Origin: Myxococcus hansupus
GTDB lineage: Bacteria; Myxococcota; Myxococcia; Myxococcales; Myxococcaceae
Length of the DNA: 64,000 bases
Direction of reading: 5' to 3'
Assembly: GCF_000280925.3 (NCBI RefSeq)
Contig: NZ_CP012109.1
Span: 744,001 to 808,000, forward strand
Shown: one piece after another, positions 1-9,345 of the stretch
How positions within the stretch are numbered: position 1 is the stretch's first letter
Layout of the letters: every line of letters starts with the position of its first letter
The notes under the pieces: model-generated
The model's input: the letters and a program-made list of their open reading frames with translations, nothing else
Told to the model about the DNA's origin: nothing
The model's database searches: none
Position numbers and translations under genes: made by a program

Positions 1-801
1 GTGCACGGTGACGCGCATCGTGTCGGAGCCCGTGGCGCCGCCATTGTCGGTGGCGACGAGCCGGAACACGTACACGCCCGCGGCCAGGCTGCTGGCCGTC
101 GCGTTGGCGGACGTGGCGCTCGTGAGGACCGCGGTGGTGGGGCCAGAGACCTGCTCCCAGCGGTAGCTGGCGATGGTGCCGTCGCTGTCGCTCGCGGTGC
201 CTCGGAGCTGCACGGTGTTGGAGGGCAGGAGGATGACCGCGTCATTGCCCGCGGCGGCGGACGGCGGCTGGTTGGCGAGCCGGGTGCCGAACACCTGGAA
301 CTCCCGCACCCGGCAGATGTTGTCGTCCGTGGACCGCTTGCACTGGAGCCGCACGTGGCGGGCATTCACGGGCTGCGCGAAGGTCAGCGTCCGCGTCGTC
401 TGGGGGTTGTCCGTGATGGCGCCGCCCGGCACCACCTGGAAGTCCACCGTGGTGCTGGGCCGGGCCAGCACGTCGAAGTCGAGCATCCGGCCAAAGGTGG
501 CATCCCGGCTGACATACACGGTGATGCTCGTGATGGCGTGCACGGCCTGGAGGTCCACCTCCACCCATTCCGGGTTCCAGGGCACGGGCGGGATGGACGA
601 GCCCCACCGGTCTTCCGTGTTGATGATGCCGTTGAAGGCCTTGGCGTGGCCGAACTGCGTGGGAAAGCCATTGGCGTGCACCGAGGACGCCGATGACGGC
701 TTCCCCTGAGCGACGTTGGTGGCTTGTGCCTGGGCGGACAGGGCAAGCGACAGGGAACCGAAGCACAGCGCTTTCGCGAGACGTCGTGGATTCCAGAACA
801 T
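1..801 (-). CDS. Secreted discoidin (F5/8 type C) domain protein, C-terminus beyond the window
   Basis: The frame is open from an ATG at 801 to the window edge, so the first 267 codons are visible and the rest is missing. A signal peptide (residues about 1-27, ending in Ala-Gln-Ala) is followed by a discoidin-like beta-sandwich (about 28-160; W and R residues and the closing CRVREFQVFG strand). A PKD/Ig-like domain starts near residue 170 (NQPPSA...GTASDSDGTIASYRWEQVSG). Such proteins bind carbohydrate at the cell surface or outside the cell; a catalytic domain could lie further left. GAAAGGT precedes the ATG. The function of the missing part is unknown. Confidence 0.75.
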   Translation of the reverse strand, partial: MFWNPRRLAKALCFGSLSLALSAQAQATNVAQGKPSSASSVHANGFPTQFGHAKAFNGIINTEDRWGSSIPPVPWNPEWVEVDLQAVHAITSITVYVSRDATFGRMLDFDVLARPSTTVDFQVVPGGAITDNPQTTRTLTFAQPVNARHVRLQCKRSTDDNICRVREFQVFGTRLANQPPSAAAGNDAVILLPSNTVQLRGTASDSDGTIASYRWEQVSGPTTAVLTSATSANATASSLAAGVYVFRLVATDNGGATGSDTMRVTVH

Positions 802-990
802 GGCGCACCTTTCGTGGAAGGCGCGGCAAGACTGGCAGGTTTTGAATGGCAGATTTGTAAATTGCTAAGTGCTTGTTATCCGGGATGTGTGCTTGCCTCT
901 GGATTGCAAATGTTTCCCGCAATCAGAAAACAGGCGATTCCCAGCGCGAGGAGGGGAGACCCGCGTGCGGCGAATCCCCCCTCCCCAGCC

Positions 991-1009
991 GGACACGCCA
1001 GGCGTGTCC
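991..1009 (-). terminator. Candidate hairpin terminator after the carbonic anhydrase gene
   Basis: GGACACGCC and GGCGTGTCC form a perfect inverted repeat separated by one base, 8 bp past the stop codon of the carbonic anhydrase gene. There is no T-tract, which is common for hairpins in very GC-rich genomes. Confidence 0.4.
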
Positions 1010-1016
1010 GCGGAAC

Positions 1017-1841
1017 TCAGAAGCCGTGCTTGGTGCTGACCACGCGGCCGTTGAGCGGCTGCAGCGGACGGTTGTTCGGGTTCAGGTAGGGCAGACGCTG
1101 GAACGAGGCGATCTGCGAATCCGACATTTCAATCGGGTTCTTCATCACGTACCACTGGAGCCCCTCGGTGCACGGGGGCGTGGTGAGAGAACCGGCGTAC
1201 TTGAAGAAGGCCCTGTTGAGCGGCAGCAGGGAGCTGGCGTTGATGACCGCGCCAATGGGCTGGCTGTGCTCACCCGCGTGCTTCGGCAGGTTGCGGAACG
1301 CGGTGAACAGCGCCGGATGCACGAAGCCTTCCTTGATGAGGACGCCCACGACCAGCGCGGGGGTGCCATTGGCGTCGGTGTGCACCAGGTGCACCTCGAG
1401 CGGGTACTCCACGCCGTCCTTCGTGTGCTCGCTGGGCGTGTGGAAGTGGAACTGCGCCAGGTGGTACGTGTTGCCATCCACCTGAATGGTGCTGCCGGCG
1501 TCATACGTGAACTGAACCGTATGGCCGTTGTTCGTCATCCGAACGCGGCTGGTGCGGTAGTTGAAGTTGGGCGCTTCGTGATGACCGCGCTCCGCCATCG
1601 ACGTCACCAGTGCGATGGGAGACTGGTCCAGGCCCGCGGCGCAGATGGCGTTGCCGGGGAGCTCGCCCCAGCGCTCGGGGCTGACCGTCTGTGAATAACC
1701 CCAGTGAGCGTCTTCGCTGGTCAGGAACACCGGCGCGGGCGTGCCGCGCAGGTCCTGAGCGAAGGCGCTGGACGCAAGACAAACGGATGACACCAACGCG
1801 CTCTGGAGAGCGCGCACAGAGGCAGTGCGGAAAAACGACAT
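1017..1841 (-). CDS. Alpha-class carbonic anhydrase, secreted
   Basis: Reversibly hydrates CO2 to bicarbonate, in the periplasm or outside the cell. The 274-residue protein starts at 1841 with AAAGGAAT upstream and has a signal peptide ending in SSAFAQ. The alpha-CA signature is intact: FHFHTPSEH supplies two zinc-ligand histidines and EVHLVH the third, and SLTTPPCTEG forms the substrate pocket. An in-frame extension upstream (to 1907) has no ribosome site and would bury the signal peptide. It is a single gene, divergent from the FAD monooxygenase gene. Confidence 0.93.
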   Translation of the reverse strand: MSFFRTASVRALQSALVSSVCLASSAFAQDLRGTPAPVFLTSEDAHWGYSQTVSPERWGELPGNAICAAGLDQSPIALVTSMAERGHHEAPNFNYRTSRVRMTNNGHTVQFTYDAGSTIQVDGNTYHLAQFHFHTPSEHTKDGVEYPLEVHLVHTDANGTPALVVGVLIKEGFVHPALFTAFRNLPKHAGEHSQPIGAVINASSLLPLNRAFFKYAGSLTTPPCTEGLQWYVMKNPIEMSDSQIASFQRLPYLNPNNRPLQPLNGRVVSTKHGF

Positions 1842-2191
1842 GTGATTGATTCCTTTGGGTGCGACGTCGAACACAAGCCGGGCGTCCCTGGCACTGAGTC
1901 CAGGCACACCCTGCTCACGCGGGCGCTCGCCGGGTTTGGAAGAGGCGACCGGCGCCCACGAATTACATCATAAATTTAAAATACCTTGTTCGCCATGATT
2001 TCGGACATTTCTTGTCGGAATCTCCAGACGCTTTGTCGGTGGATTGAGACGGGGTGGGGCTGACCCGCCCCCTCTCGGTTTCCAAGAAAGCTCGGTGTCT
2101 CGCCCTCATGTCTTGGACATACGTTGGCGAGTGGAAAACCGGGTTGTCGGGCGCGCCGTTCGTTACGGTCCGGCGCGAGGGGAGGGGCGCA
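1842..2191. promoter_or_regulatory. Divergent intergenic region with an AT-rich patch and an imperfect palindrome
   Basis: This 350 bp separates the divergent carbonic anhydrase and FAD monooxygenase genes. An AT-rich patch lies around 1965-1985, unusual here. At 2000-2020 the sequence TTCGGACA-N5-TGTCGGAA is an imperfect palindrome with one mismatch per arm, suitable for a dimeric regulator. I cannot assign -35/-10 boxes with confidence. The frame of the downstream oxidoreductase is open back to 2054, but that part does not look like protein. Confidence 0.35.
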
Positions 2192-3427
2192 ATGGCTGAC
2201 GAGGTTCGCACCACGCAGTGTTGCATCGCGGGGGGAGGCCCCGCGGGGATGATGTTGGGCCTGTTGCTCGCGCGAGCCGGCGTGGATGTCACCGTGCTGG
2301 AGAAGCATCCCGACTTCTTGCGTGACTTCCGGGGCGACACAATCCATCCGTCCACGTTGGAGTTGATGCATGAGTTGGGGTGGCTGGAGGAGTTGCTGGC
2401 ATTGCCTCACCAGAAGGCGCCCATGCTGCGTTTCCAGAATGGCTCACACGACGTGGTGGTCGCGGACTTCACGCACCTGCCCACCCACGCGCGTTACATC
2501 GCGTTCATGCCGCAGTGGGACCTGTTGGATTTCCTCGCGCGCAAGGCTTCCGCGTACCCGGGCTTCCACCTGCGACGGTGCGCGGAGGTGACGGACGTGC
2601 TGCGTGAGAAGGGCCGTGTCACCGGCGTCCGGGCGCGGACGCCCGAAGGCACGTTGGAGGTGCGGGCGTCGCTGGTGGTGGCGGCGGATGGGCGCACCTC
2701 GGTGGTGCGTCAGCGCGCGGGCTTCGAAGTGGAGGCCCTGGGCGCGCCCATGGACGTGCTGTGGTTTCGTGTCGCGCGCAAGCCCACGGACCCCGTGGAC
2801 CCGATGGGCCGCTTCGAGCAGGGGCAGATTTTCATCCTCATCAACCGGGGCGATGCGTGGCAGTGCGGCCGGGTCATCGCGAAGGGGAGCTTCGACGCCC
2901 TGCGCGAGGCGGGCTTGCCGTCCTTCCGCGAGGACTTCGCGCGGATGGCGCCCTTCCTCGCGGACCGGACCCAGGACCTCACGCACTGGGACGACGTGAA
3001 GCTGCTCACCGTGCGGGTGGACCGGCTGCGCACCTGGTATCAGCCCGGGCTGCTCTGCATTGGTGACGCGGCGCACGCGATGTCACCCGTGGGGGGCGTG
3101 GGCATCAACCTCGCCGTACAGGACGCGGTGGCCGCGGCCAACCTCCTCGCGGGTCCCTTGCTGGCCCGTCACGTGACGCCCATGGACTTGCGCCGCGTCC
3201 AGGAGCGCCGGGAGTGGCCCACGCGCCTCACGCAGCGGGCGCAGGTGCTCATCCAGAACCGCGTGCTCACGCCGGCGCTGCGGAGGCCCGCGCCGTCCCG
3301 GCGGTTGCCGCTGCCGTTGTGGCTCGTTCAGCACGCGCCCGTGCTGCGCCGCATCCCGGCGCGGCTCGTGGGCATGGGCCTGCGGCCCGAGCACATCCGA
3401 ACGCCGGTGGCGCCGACCTCGCCGTGA
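2192..3427 (+). CDS. FAD-dependent monooxygenase (PHBH/UbiH-like aromatic hydroxylase fold)
   Basis: A flavoprotein of 411 residues expected to use NAD(P)H and O2 to hydroxylate a substrate I cannot identify. The N-terminal dinucleotide fold GGGPAG (residues about 14-19) is followed by the ribose-binding EK. The group-A flavoprotein GD motif is clear near residue 290 (GDAAHAMSPVGGVGINLAVQDA). The ATG at 2192 follows GGGGAGGGG and sits just before the Rossmann strand, which decides the start. No partner reductase is adjacent, consistent with a single-component enzyme. Its stop is 13 bp from the convergent DUF962 gene. Confidence 0.85.
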   Translation: MADEVRTTQCCIAGGGPAGMMLGLLLARAGVDVTVLEKHPDFLRDFRGDTIHPSTLELMHELGWLEELLALPHQKAPMLRFQNGSHDVVVADFTHLPTHARYIAFMPQWDLLDFLARKASAYPGFHLRRCAEVTDVLREKGRVTGVRARTPEGTLEVRASLVVAADGRTSVVRQRAGFEVEALGAPMDVLWFRVARKPTDPVDPMGRFEQGQIFILINRGDAWQCGRVIAKGSFDALREAGLPSFREDFARMAPFLADRTQDLTHWDDVKLLTVRVDRLRTWYQPGLLCIGDAAHAMSPVGGVGINLAVQDAVAAANLLAGPLLARHVTPMDLRRVQERREWPTRLTQRAQVLIQNRVLTPALRRPAPSRRLPLPLWLVQHAPVLRRIPARLVGMGLRPEHIRTPVAPTSP

Positions 3428-3433
3428 CGCGGT

Positions 3434-3451
3434 GCCGGGTTTACGCCCGGC
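3434..3451. terminator. Candidate bidirectional terminator between convergent genes
   Basis: GCCGGG-N6-CCCGGC hairpin between the oxidoreductase and the DUF962 gene. It overlaps the last codons of the latter and could serve both strands. The stem is only 6 bp. Confidence 0.35.
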
Positions 3452-3743
3452 CCGCCATCTTCGCCGCCCACCAGCGCAGGCCCACGAAGAGGAAGCGCCA
3501 GTCCTTGAGGAACTCGGGCGGCTTGCGCTCGAAGGCGTGCCCCACGAACTGGAAGCCCCACCCCACGGCGAAGAGCGTGGCGGGGACCTTCCACAGCCGG
3601 GGGATGAACGGTGAGGCGGCGGCCAGGGGCACCGACGCGGCGATCATCGGAATGCCCACGGTGTGGCACAGGCGATTGACGGGGTGGGTGTGGCTTTTCG
3701 CGTACTCCGAAATCCACTCCCCCCAGGGGCGGTTGCCGAGCAT
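3441..3743 (-). CDS. DUF962/Mpo1-like small membrane protein
   Basis: A 100-residue protein with the DUF962 pattern: EYAKSHTHPVNRLCHTVG near the N-terminus and a later GWGFQFVGHAFE-x-KPPEFL block, with two hydrophobic segments between. The yeast relative Mpo1 is an iron-dependent 2-hydroxy fatty acid dioxygenase of the ER membrane. The conserved histidines are present here, so a lipid oxidation role is possible but unproven for bacterial members. It stands alone between the oxidoreductase and the aminomutase. Confidence 0.8.
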   Translation of the reverse strand: MLGNRPWGEWISEYAKSHTHPVNRLCHTVGIPMIAASVPLAAASPFIPRLWKVPATLFAVGWGFQFVGHAFERKPPEFLKDWRFLFVGLRWWAAKMAGRA

Positions 3744-3866
3744 GAAGCCACGGTATGCATCCGCCCGCCCGGGAGAAAGGCGCCGCGGGGACGGCTGCTT
3801 GCCTGGCCCCGGGGATGCTTCGAGACGGGAGGCCCGTCATGGGCGCTCCCGTCTCGGGGGCACGAC

Positions 3867-5186
3867 TCAGGTCGCCGGGGTCTCCCACGGGAAGTGGGTG
3901 GCGCCCAGCGCGGGCTTGAGGTCGAAGAGCCAACTGGCCTTCTCGTCGTACTTCGCGAAGAAGGGCTTGCCCACCAGCTCCGGGTCGCGGGACTGGATGA
4001 AGTGCAGGACGAAGACCTTCTCGCCGGCAATCTCCGTCACGCCGTCCACGCACACCTTGCCGGGCGTCGCGGACATGGACGGGCCGCGCACCGTGCGCGC
4101 CAGTCCGGACACCTTCTGGTACGCGCCCCGGAAGATGTCGTAGGCCTGGGCGAGCGGCACCGCGAAGTAGTCCTGCGGGCCGGTGTCGCGCTCCACGAAC
4201 ATGTAATACGGCACCATGCCGTGGCGCAGGTGCGTGCGCCACATGCTCTCCCAGATGGCCGGGTCGTCGTTGATGGTGCGGATGAGCGGCGCCTGGGTGC
4301 GGATGACGGCGCCCGTGCTGCGGATGCGGCGCACCGCCTCCTGGACAATCTCCGGCACCATCTCCGTGGGGTGGGAGAAGTGCGCCATGAAGGCCAGGCT
4401 CTTCCCAGAGGCGACGACCTTCTCGAACAGGCGGAGGGTGTCGTCGGCGTCCGCGTCGGTGACGAAGCGCTGCGGCCAGTAGGCCAGCGCCTTGGTGCCG
4501 ATGCGGATGGCCTCCAGGTGCTCAATCTCCAGCAGCGGCTCGATGTACTTGGCGAGCACCGCCTCGCTCATGATCATCGGGTCGCCGCCCGTGAAGAGCA
4601 CGTTGGTGACCTCGGGATGCGAGCGGATGTACTCCACCAGCGGCGCGATTTCCCGCGAGGCGAACTTCAGGTCCGCGTCACCCACGAACTGCGCCCAGCG
4701 GAAACAGTATGTGCAGTACGCATGGCACGTCTGTCCTTGCTTGGGGAAGATGAGCACCGTCTCCTTGTACTTGTGCTGCAGCCCCGGGACGGGCTCCTCA
4801 TTGGCGAGCTTGGGGACGTTGAGCTCCATCTGCCCCGCGGGGTGCGGATTGAGCTTCGCGCGAATCTGATTGGCGGCCGCGTTCAACTCCAGCGTCGGCG
4901 CGCCCGAACGCAGCAGGTCGACCATCCGTGACACGTCCTCGGCGGGCAGCATGTCCGCCTGCGGGAAGACGAGCCGGTAGATGGGGTCATCGGGGGCGGC
5001 GTCCCAGTCGATCAGCTCGTCGACGACGTAGCTGTTGGTCCGGAAAGGCAGCACGTGCGCCACTGCTTGCACCGCGAGCCTTTCGTCCGCCGCCAGTCCA
5101 GCGCGCGTCGTCAGCTCCTCCAGGTGCCTCGTCGTGAAGGCACGGTAGCGACGTCCAGTGGACAGGGCCAGTGCCGCGTTTGACAT
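3867..5186 (-). CDS. KamA-family radical SAM lysine 2,3-aminomutase-like protein
   Basis: A radical SAM and PLP enzyme of 439 residues that probably shifts an amino group between carbons of an amino acid. The [4Fe-4S] motif CHAYCTYC (CX3CX2C, about residues 153-160) lies in HKYKETVL...CYTFRW-like context. VLFTGGDPMIMS follows, the usual GGDP SAM-binding segment of the family. The canonical PLP-lysine motif (PGGGGK in clostridial enzymes) is not obvious; ATPGKV near residue 370 may replace it, so the substrate may not be lysine. The start is the first ATG giving normal family length; its ribosome site is poor. Confidence 0.82.
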   Translation of the reverse strand: MSNAALALSTGRRYRAFTTRHLEELTTRAGLAADERLAVQAVAHVLPFRTNSYVVDELIDWDAAPDDPIYRLVFPQADMLPAEDVSRMVDLLRSGAPTLELNAAANQIRAKLNPHPAGQMELNVPKLANEEPVPGLQHKYKETVLIFPKQGQTCHAYCTYCFRWAQFVGDADLKFASREIAPLVEYIRSHPEVTNVLFTGGDPMIMSEAVLAKYIEPLLEIEHLEAIRIGTKALAYWPQRFVTDADADDTLRLFEKVVASGKSLAFMAHFSHPTEMVPEIVQEAVRRIRSTGAVIRTQAPLIRTINDDPAIWESMWRTHLRHGMVPYYMFVERDTGPQDYFAVPLAQAYDIFRGAYQKVSGLARTVRGPSMSATPGKVCVDGVTEIAGEKVFVLHFIQSRDPELVGKPFFAKYDEKASWLFDLKPALGATHFPWETPAT

Positions 5187-5508
5187 GACGCTCACGCTTC
5201 TTCTCTCCTGTGGTAAGCAGGACGGCCGCGAGAGTGCACAACGGCCACCCTGGGCGGGTGGCCGGGGCGTGGTTACACACCGTTTGACCACCAACGAAGG
5301 GAGAGTCCGGTTACCACGCCGCGTGGGCCAGTGTCATCTCTCTCCTCCATGCGGGCAGGCGTGTTTCCACGGAGCGTCCAGGCGCTTCATGACGCCGCGT
5401 GTTGACGTGAGGGAATGACGCAGGGTGCCTTGAACCGCGAGGAATGCGGGCCGTCACCGCGGGTGGGGGCCGGCGCGCGGCTCGCGCACCAACAGGGGAG
5501 GGCACCGC
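5187..5508. other. Intergenic region between divergent aminomutase and ligase genes, with a strong hairpin
   Basis: This 322 bp has no gene I can support. At 5242-5264 CGGCCACCC-N5-GGGTGGCCG forms a perfect 9-bp stem about 55 bp upstream of the aminomutase start, so it may fold in that leader RNA. I do not recognise a riboswitch. A ribosome site (GGGGAGGG) for the ligase lies at the right end. Confidence 0.35.
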
Positions 5509-7410
5509 ATGACGGGGACGTACCGCGCGCTGCATGAGCGCTCACTCCGGGACCCGGAGGGGTTCTGGTCCGAGGCCGCCGAGGGCATCCATTGGTACCG
5601 GAAGTGGGACACCGTCCTCGATGATTCGCGGGCGCCCGTGTACCGCTGGTTCTCCGGAGGTCAGCTCAACACCTGTTACAACGCGCTCGACCGGCACATC
5701 GAGCAGGGGCGCGGCGAACAGGCGGCGGTCATCTACGACAGCCCGGTGACGGGCACGGTCCAGACGTACACCTACGCGGCGCTGCGTGAGCGCGTGGCGC
5801 GCTTCGCGGGGGCGCTGGTCCGCCAGGGCGTGACGAAGGGTGACCGCGTCATCCTCTATCTGCCCATGGTGCCCGAAGCCGTGGTGGCCATGTTGGCGTG
5901 TGCCCGCATCGGCGCCATCCATTCGGTGGTGTTCGGCGGGTTCGCGCCGCATGAGCTGGCGGCGCGCATCGACGACGCGACACCCAAGGTCATCGTCTCC
6001 GCGTCCTGCGGCATCGAGCCGAGCCGCGTCGTCCCCTACAAGCCGCTGCTCGATAAGGCTTTGACGCTCTCCCGGCATCAGCCGTCGGCGTGCATCATCC
6101 TTCAGCGCCCCCAACTGGCGGCCTCGCTCGTCCGGGGCAGGGATGTGTCGTGGAGCGAGGCCCTGGAGGGTGCCGAGCCCGCGGACTGCGTTCCGGTGGA
6201 GGCGACGGACCCGCTCTACATCCTCTACACCTCCGGGACGACGGGGCAGCCCAAGGGCATCGTCCGGGACAACGGCGGCCACGCGGTGGCGCTGCACTGG
6301 TCCATGAAGAACATCTACGGCGTGGCGCCCGGTGAGGTGTACTGGGCCGCGTCGGACGTGGGCTGGGTGGTGGGGCACTCGTACATCGTCTATGCGCCGC
6401 TGCTGAACGGGAGCACCACCGTGCTCTACGAGGGCAAGCCGGTGGGCACGCCGGACGCGGGGGCTTTCTGGCGCGTCGTCGCCCAGCACGGGGTGCGCGT
6501 CATGTTCACCGCGCCCACCGCGCTGCGCGCCATCAAGCGGGATGACCCCCAGGGCGAGCTGCTCGCGAAGCATGACGTGTCGAAGCTCCGCACGCTGTTC
6601 CTCGCGGGGGAGCGGTGTGACCCGGACACGCTCCGCTGGGGTGAGGCGCGGTTGCAGCGGCCCGTCATTGACCACTGGTGGCAGACGGAGACGGGCTGGG
6701 CCATCGCGGCCAACCCCATGGGCGTGGAGCCCCTGCCGGTGAAGGTGGGCTCGCCCACGGTGGAGATGCCCGGCTACGACGTGCGCATCTTCGACCCGGA
6801 GGGCCACGAGCCCGACCCGGGCACCATTGGCTCCATCGTGGTGAAGCTGCCCCTGCCGCCCGGGTGTCTGCCCACGCTGTGGCACGCGGAGGCGCGCTAC
6901 GTGAGCGCGTATTTGAGCGCGTTCCCCGGCTACTACCTGACGGGAGACGCGGGCTACAAGGACGCGGACGGCTACCTGTTCATCATGAGCCGCATCGACG
7001 ACATCATCAATGTCGCCGGGCATCGGCTCTCCACGGGCGCCATGGAGGAGGTGCTCGCCTCCCATCCCGACGTCGCCGAGTGCGCCGTCCTGGGCGCGGC
7101 GGACACCTTGAAGGGTGAAGTCCCGGTGGGCTTCATCGTGCTCAAGGCGGGCGTGCGGCGCCCGCACGAGGACATCGTGAAGGAGGTCGTCCAACTCGTG
7201 CGCGACCGGATTGGCCCGGTGGCCGCGTTCAAGACGGCGGCGGTGGTGCCCCGTCTGCCCAAGACACGCTCGGGCAAGATTCTGCGCGGCACGATGAAGA
7301 AAATCGCCGATGGCAGCGAATACAAGACACCCGCGACCATCGACGACGAGGCGGTGCTGGGCGAAATCGCCGAGGTCTTGCGAGGGATTGGCTACGCCCG
7401 GAAGGCGTAG
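5509..7410 (+). CDS. prpE: Propionyl-CoA synthetase-type acyl-CoA ligase
   Basis: Activates a short-chain acid (propionate, possibly acetate) to its CoA ester through an acyl-adenylate. The 633-residue length fits PrpE/Acs. An N-terminal ACAS segment (FWSEAAEGIHWYRKWD) is followed by the P-loop YTSGTTGQPKGIVRDNGGHA (about 238), the HWWQTETGW adenylate motif and YFLTGD-like YYLTGDAG. Near 587 SGKILRGTM carries the catalytic lysine. Many acyl-CoA synthetases of this class are controlled by lysine acetylation. GGGGAGGG lies just before the ATG. Monocistronic. PrpE rather than Acs is judged from the GIVRDNGGHAVAL segment. Confidence 0.86.
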   Translation: MTGTYRALHERSLRDPEGFWSEAAEGIHWYRKWDTVLDDSRAPVYRWFSGGQLNTCYNALDRHIEQGRGEQAAVIYDSPVTGTVQTYTYAALRERVARFAGALVRQGVTKGDRVILYLPMVPEAVVAMLACARIGAIHSVVFGGFAPHELAARIDDATPKVIVSASCGIEPSRVVPYKPLLDKALTLSRHQPSACIILQRPQLAASLVRGRDVSWSEALEGAEPADCVPVEATDPLYILYTSGTTGQPKGIVRDNGGHAVALHWSMKNIYGVAPGEVYWAASDVGWVVGHSYIVYAPLLNGSTTVLYEGKPVGTPDAGAFWRVVAQHGVRVMFTAPTALRAIKRDDPQGELLAKHDVSKLRTLFLAGERCDPDTLRWGEARLQRPVIDHWWQTETGWAIAANPMGVEPLPVKVGSPTVEMPGYDVRIFDPEGHEPDPGTIGSIVVKLPLPPGCLPTLWHAEARYVSAYLSAFPGYYLTGDAGYKDADGYLFIMSRIDDIINVAGHRLSTGAMEEVLASHPDVAECAVLGAADTLKGEVPVGFIVLKAGVRRPHEDIVKEVVQLVRDRIGPVAAFKTAAVVPRLPKTRSGKILRGTMKKIADGSEYKTPATIDDEAVLGEIAEVLRGIGYARKA

Positions 7411-7419
7411 ACCGTGCCT

Positions 7420-7443
7420 GGCTGAAGCCCCAGGGGCTCAGCC
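7420..7443. terminator. Candidate bidirectional terminator
   Basis: GGCTGA-A-GCCC and GGGC-TCAGCC form a 10-bp stem with one bulged A and a tight loop, 10 bp after the ligase stop. It overlaps the 3' end of the convergent membrane-protein gene. Confidence 0.45.
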
Positions 7444-7989
7444 GATATAGGAAGGCGGGTCGCTCGCGGGGAAGGACTCCATGGACCCCTCCGCGACGAC
7501 GTCCCGCTTCCCGTTCGCGTCGCACGACTCACCGGGCCGGATGTTCCAGCGCCCGAGCTCGCCCGCGCCATACCGCGAAGGGTCGCGGTTGCCTGGCCGG
7601 ACATCGATGGTCCGAAGCGGGCCGGTGCGCGCGCGGTATTGGGCCACGAACAGGGCGGCCTGGATGGCCGCATCCCCCAGGTAGAAGGCCGAGCGCCGCC
7701 CGCTGGCGTACAGCGACACATCCGCCACCAGCAGTGACAGCGAGCTCCAGGCGCCCAGGTGTCGCAGCTCGGGGGTGACACGGCCGCGTCGATGCGCGGT
7801 CAGCAGCGTCGCGCCCAGCGCGCAGACCAGTCCCCCCACCGTCCTCATCAGCCAGGGTTCGCGGATGGGCCCCATGCGCCGGGCGATGCTCTTCGGGCGG
7901 ACCAGGGGCCACAGGCCCTTCAGCACGAAAAACGCGCCCTGCACTTCGGCTGGGTCTCTTCGGACAAGCGCACCGAGTCGTCTGTTCAT
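7438..7989 (-). CDS. Hypothetical membrane protein with C-terminal SFPASDPPS motif
   Basis: I do not recognise the 183-residue protein as a whole. It has hydrophobic segments around residues 54-66 and 80-95 (LVCALGATLL, LSLLVADVSLYA), so it is probably in the inner membrane. The tail MESFPASDPPSYIG is a short motif found at the ends of many unrelated small bacterial proteins. A run of GGGAGGGAGAGG precedes the ATG at 7989, which decides this start over an upstream one. Confidence 0.6.
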   Translation of the reverse strand: MNRRLGALVRRDPAEVQGAFFVLKGLWPLVRPKSIARRMGPIREPWLMRTVGGLVCALGATLLTAHRRGRVTPELRHLGAWSSLSLLVADVSLYASGRRSAFYLGDAAIQAALFVAQYRARTGPLRTIDVRPGNRDPSRYGAGELGRWNIRPGESCDANGKRDVVAEGSMESFPASDPPSYIG

Positions 7990-8109
7990 CCGCCCTCTCC
8001 CTCCCGCGCTCAAGGTGCGTCCTGGCGTGGCGATGGGCACCCGTGCTTCGCGGCGGAGCGGCAGGCGCCTCCCTGGCTGACTGCTGGGGAGGGCGCCTGG
8101 GCCGCCAGT

Positions 8110-9345
8110 TCAGCGGGAGGGCGGCGCTGGCGTCCGGGGCAGGTGGACACGGAACGTGGTGCCCGCCTCCTTCGTGGAGGCCACGTCCACCTGGCCCCCA
8201 TGGGCGCGGGCAATCTGGTCCACGATGAACAGCCCCAGGCCCACGCTGCGGCGTTCGACGCCGGCGGTGGTTCCGCGGGTCATCGGCTCGAAGAGGGTGG
8301 GCAAGAGCGCGATGGGGATGGGCTCGCCCGCGTTGCTCACACTCAGGATGACCTGGTGCGGCTCGCCCCGCACCGTCACGCGGATGGGGGAGTCGGGCGG
8401 GCTGTATTGCTGGGCGTTGGTCAACAGGTTGGTGAGTGCCTGGGTGATGCGGTCCGGGTCCCATGTGCCGTGGGGGTCACCGTCACAGGTCACCTCCGCG
8501 ATGCGGTTTCCGTCCGGGGTCTGGACTTCCTCCACGGCTTGTCGGGTCAGCGCATGCAGGTCCACGGGCGTCGGATGGGTGGGAATGGGCCGCCCGGTGC
8601 GGACATAGGTGAAATCCAGCAGGTCGCGGATGAGCCGGTGGGCCCGGTCCGAGGCGCCGAGGATGCGATTGAGACCTCGCCGGACGCCGTCGTCCAGCGG
8701 CTCGGGCCGTTGCATCAGCCGGTGCGCGGACAGCGTGATGACGTTGAGCGGGTTGCGCAGGTCGTGACTGACAATGCCAATCAACTGCTCGCGCAGCAGC
8801 GTCGCTTCGCGTTCAGTCAGCAGGCGCGCGTCTCGTTCCTTCAGCGCGTCCTCCTGCTCCAACTGATGGCCCACCAGGTCTCCCAGGTGGCGGAAGACCT
8901 CGAGATGGCTTTCGGGCAGGGTGATGGGGTTGGCATCCAGGGCGCACAGCACCCCGAAGTAATCCCCGTTCCTCCGGTACAGCGGCACCGCGATGTAGCT
9001 CTCCACGCCATAGAGCCGGGGGGCGGGGTGGTCCTTGAAGCGCGGGTCCTGGCTCGCGTGGGTGATTCGCAGCGGCGCCAGGGTGCTGCGCACCGTGTTG
9101 CAGAACGTGGTGGTGATGGCCAGCGTGTCGCCCGGCTTCAGGCCGAAGTTCATCTCATCCAGCACGGCGCAGCAGGTCCAGTTGTCCTCGGTGACGCGGG
9201 CGACGACGGCCAGGCGCAGCCCTGTCGTCTGCGTCAGCACCCGGAGGACCGACTGGATGGCGGCGATGCGACCCACCGACTCGACGTCCGCGGTGAGCGG
9301 GGCGGTGTTGCGGATGTGGGGGTTCGGCGGCGGGGGGCTGTTCAT
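8110..9345 (-). CDS. GAF-domain sensor histidine kinase
   Basis: A cytoplasmic two-component kinase of 411 residues without membrane segments. The order is a GAF domain (about 25-170, with AVPLYRRNGDYFGVLCALD near its end), a coiled linker rich in E/R, a HisKA dimerisation helix with phospho-acceptor VSHDLRNPLN (His near 194), and a HATPase domain. That domain has the N box LTNLLTNAQQYSPP and G box VGLGLFIVDQIARAHGG. No response regulator is adjacent, so it is an orphan kinase, common in myxobacteria. The ligand of the GAF domain is unknown. The start at 9345 is the ATG nearest the domain. Confidence 0.88.
   Translation of the reverse strand: MNSPPPPNPHIRNTAPLTADVESVGRIAAIQSVLRVLTQTTGLRLAVVARVTEDNWTCCAVLDEMNFGLKPGDTLAITTTFCNTVRSTLAPLRITHASQDPRFKDHPAPRLYGVESYIAVPLYRRNGDYFGVLCALDANPITLPESHLEVFRHLGDLVGHQLEQEDALKERDARLLTEREATLLREQLIGIVSHDLRNPLNVITLSAHRLMQRPEPLDDGVRRGLNRILGASDRAHRLIRDLLDFTYVRTGRPIPTHPTPVDLHALTRQAVEEVQTPDGNRIAEVTCDGDPHGTWDPDRITQALTNLLTNAQQYSPPDSPIRVTVRGEPHQVILSVSNAGEPIPIALLPTLFEPMTRGTTAGVERRSVGLGLFIVDQIARAHGGQVDVASTKEAGTTFRVHLPRTPAPPSR

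Noticed and set aside
5242..5264. Hairpin upstream of the aminomutase gene as a lysine or cobalamin riboswitch
   Set aside because: Only a single simple stem is present; none of the conserved multi-helix elements can be seen.
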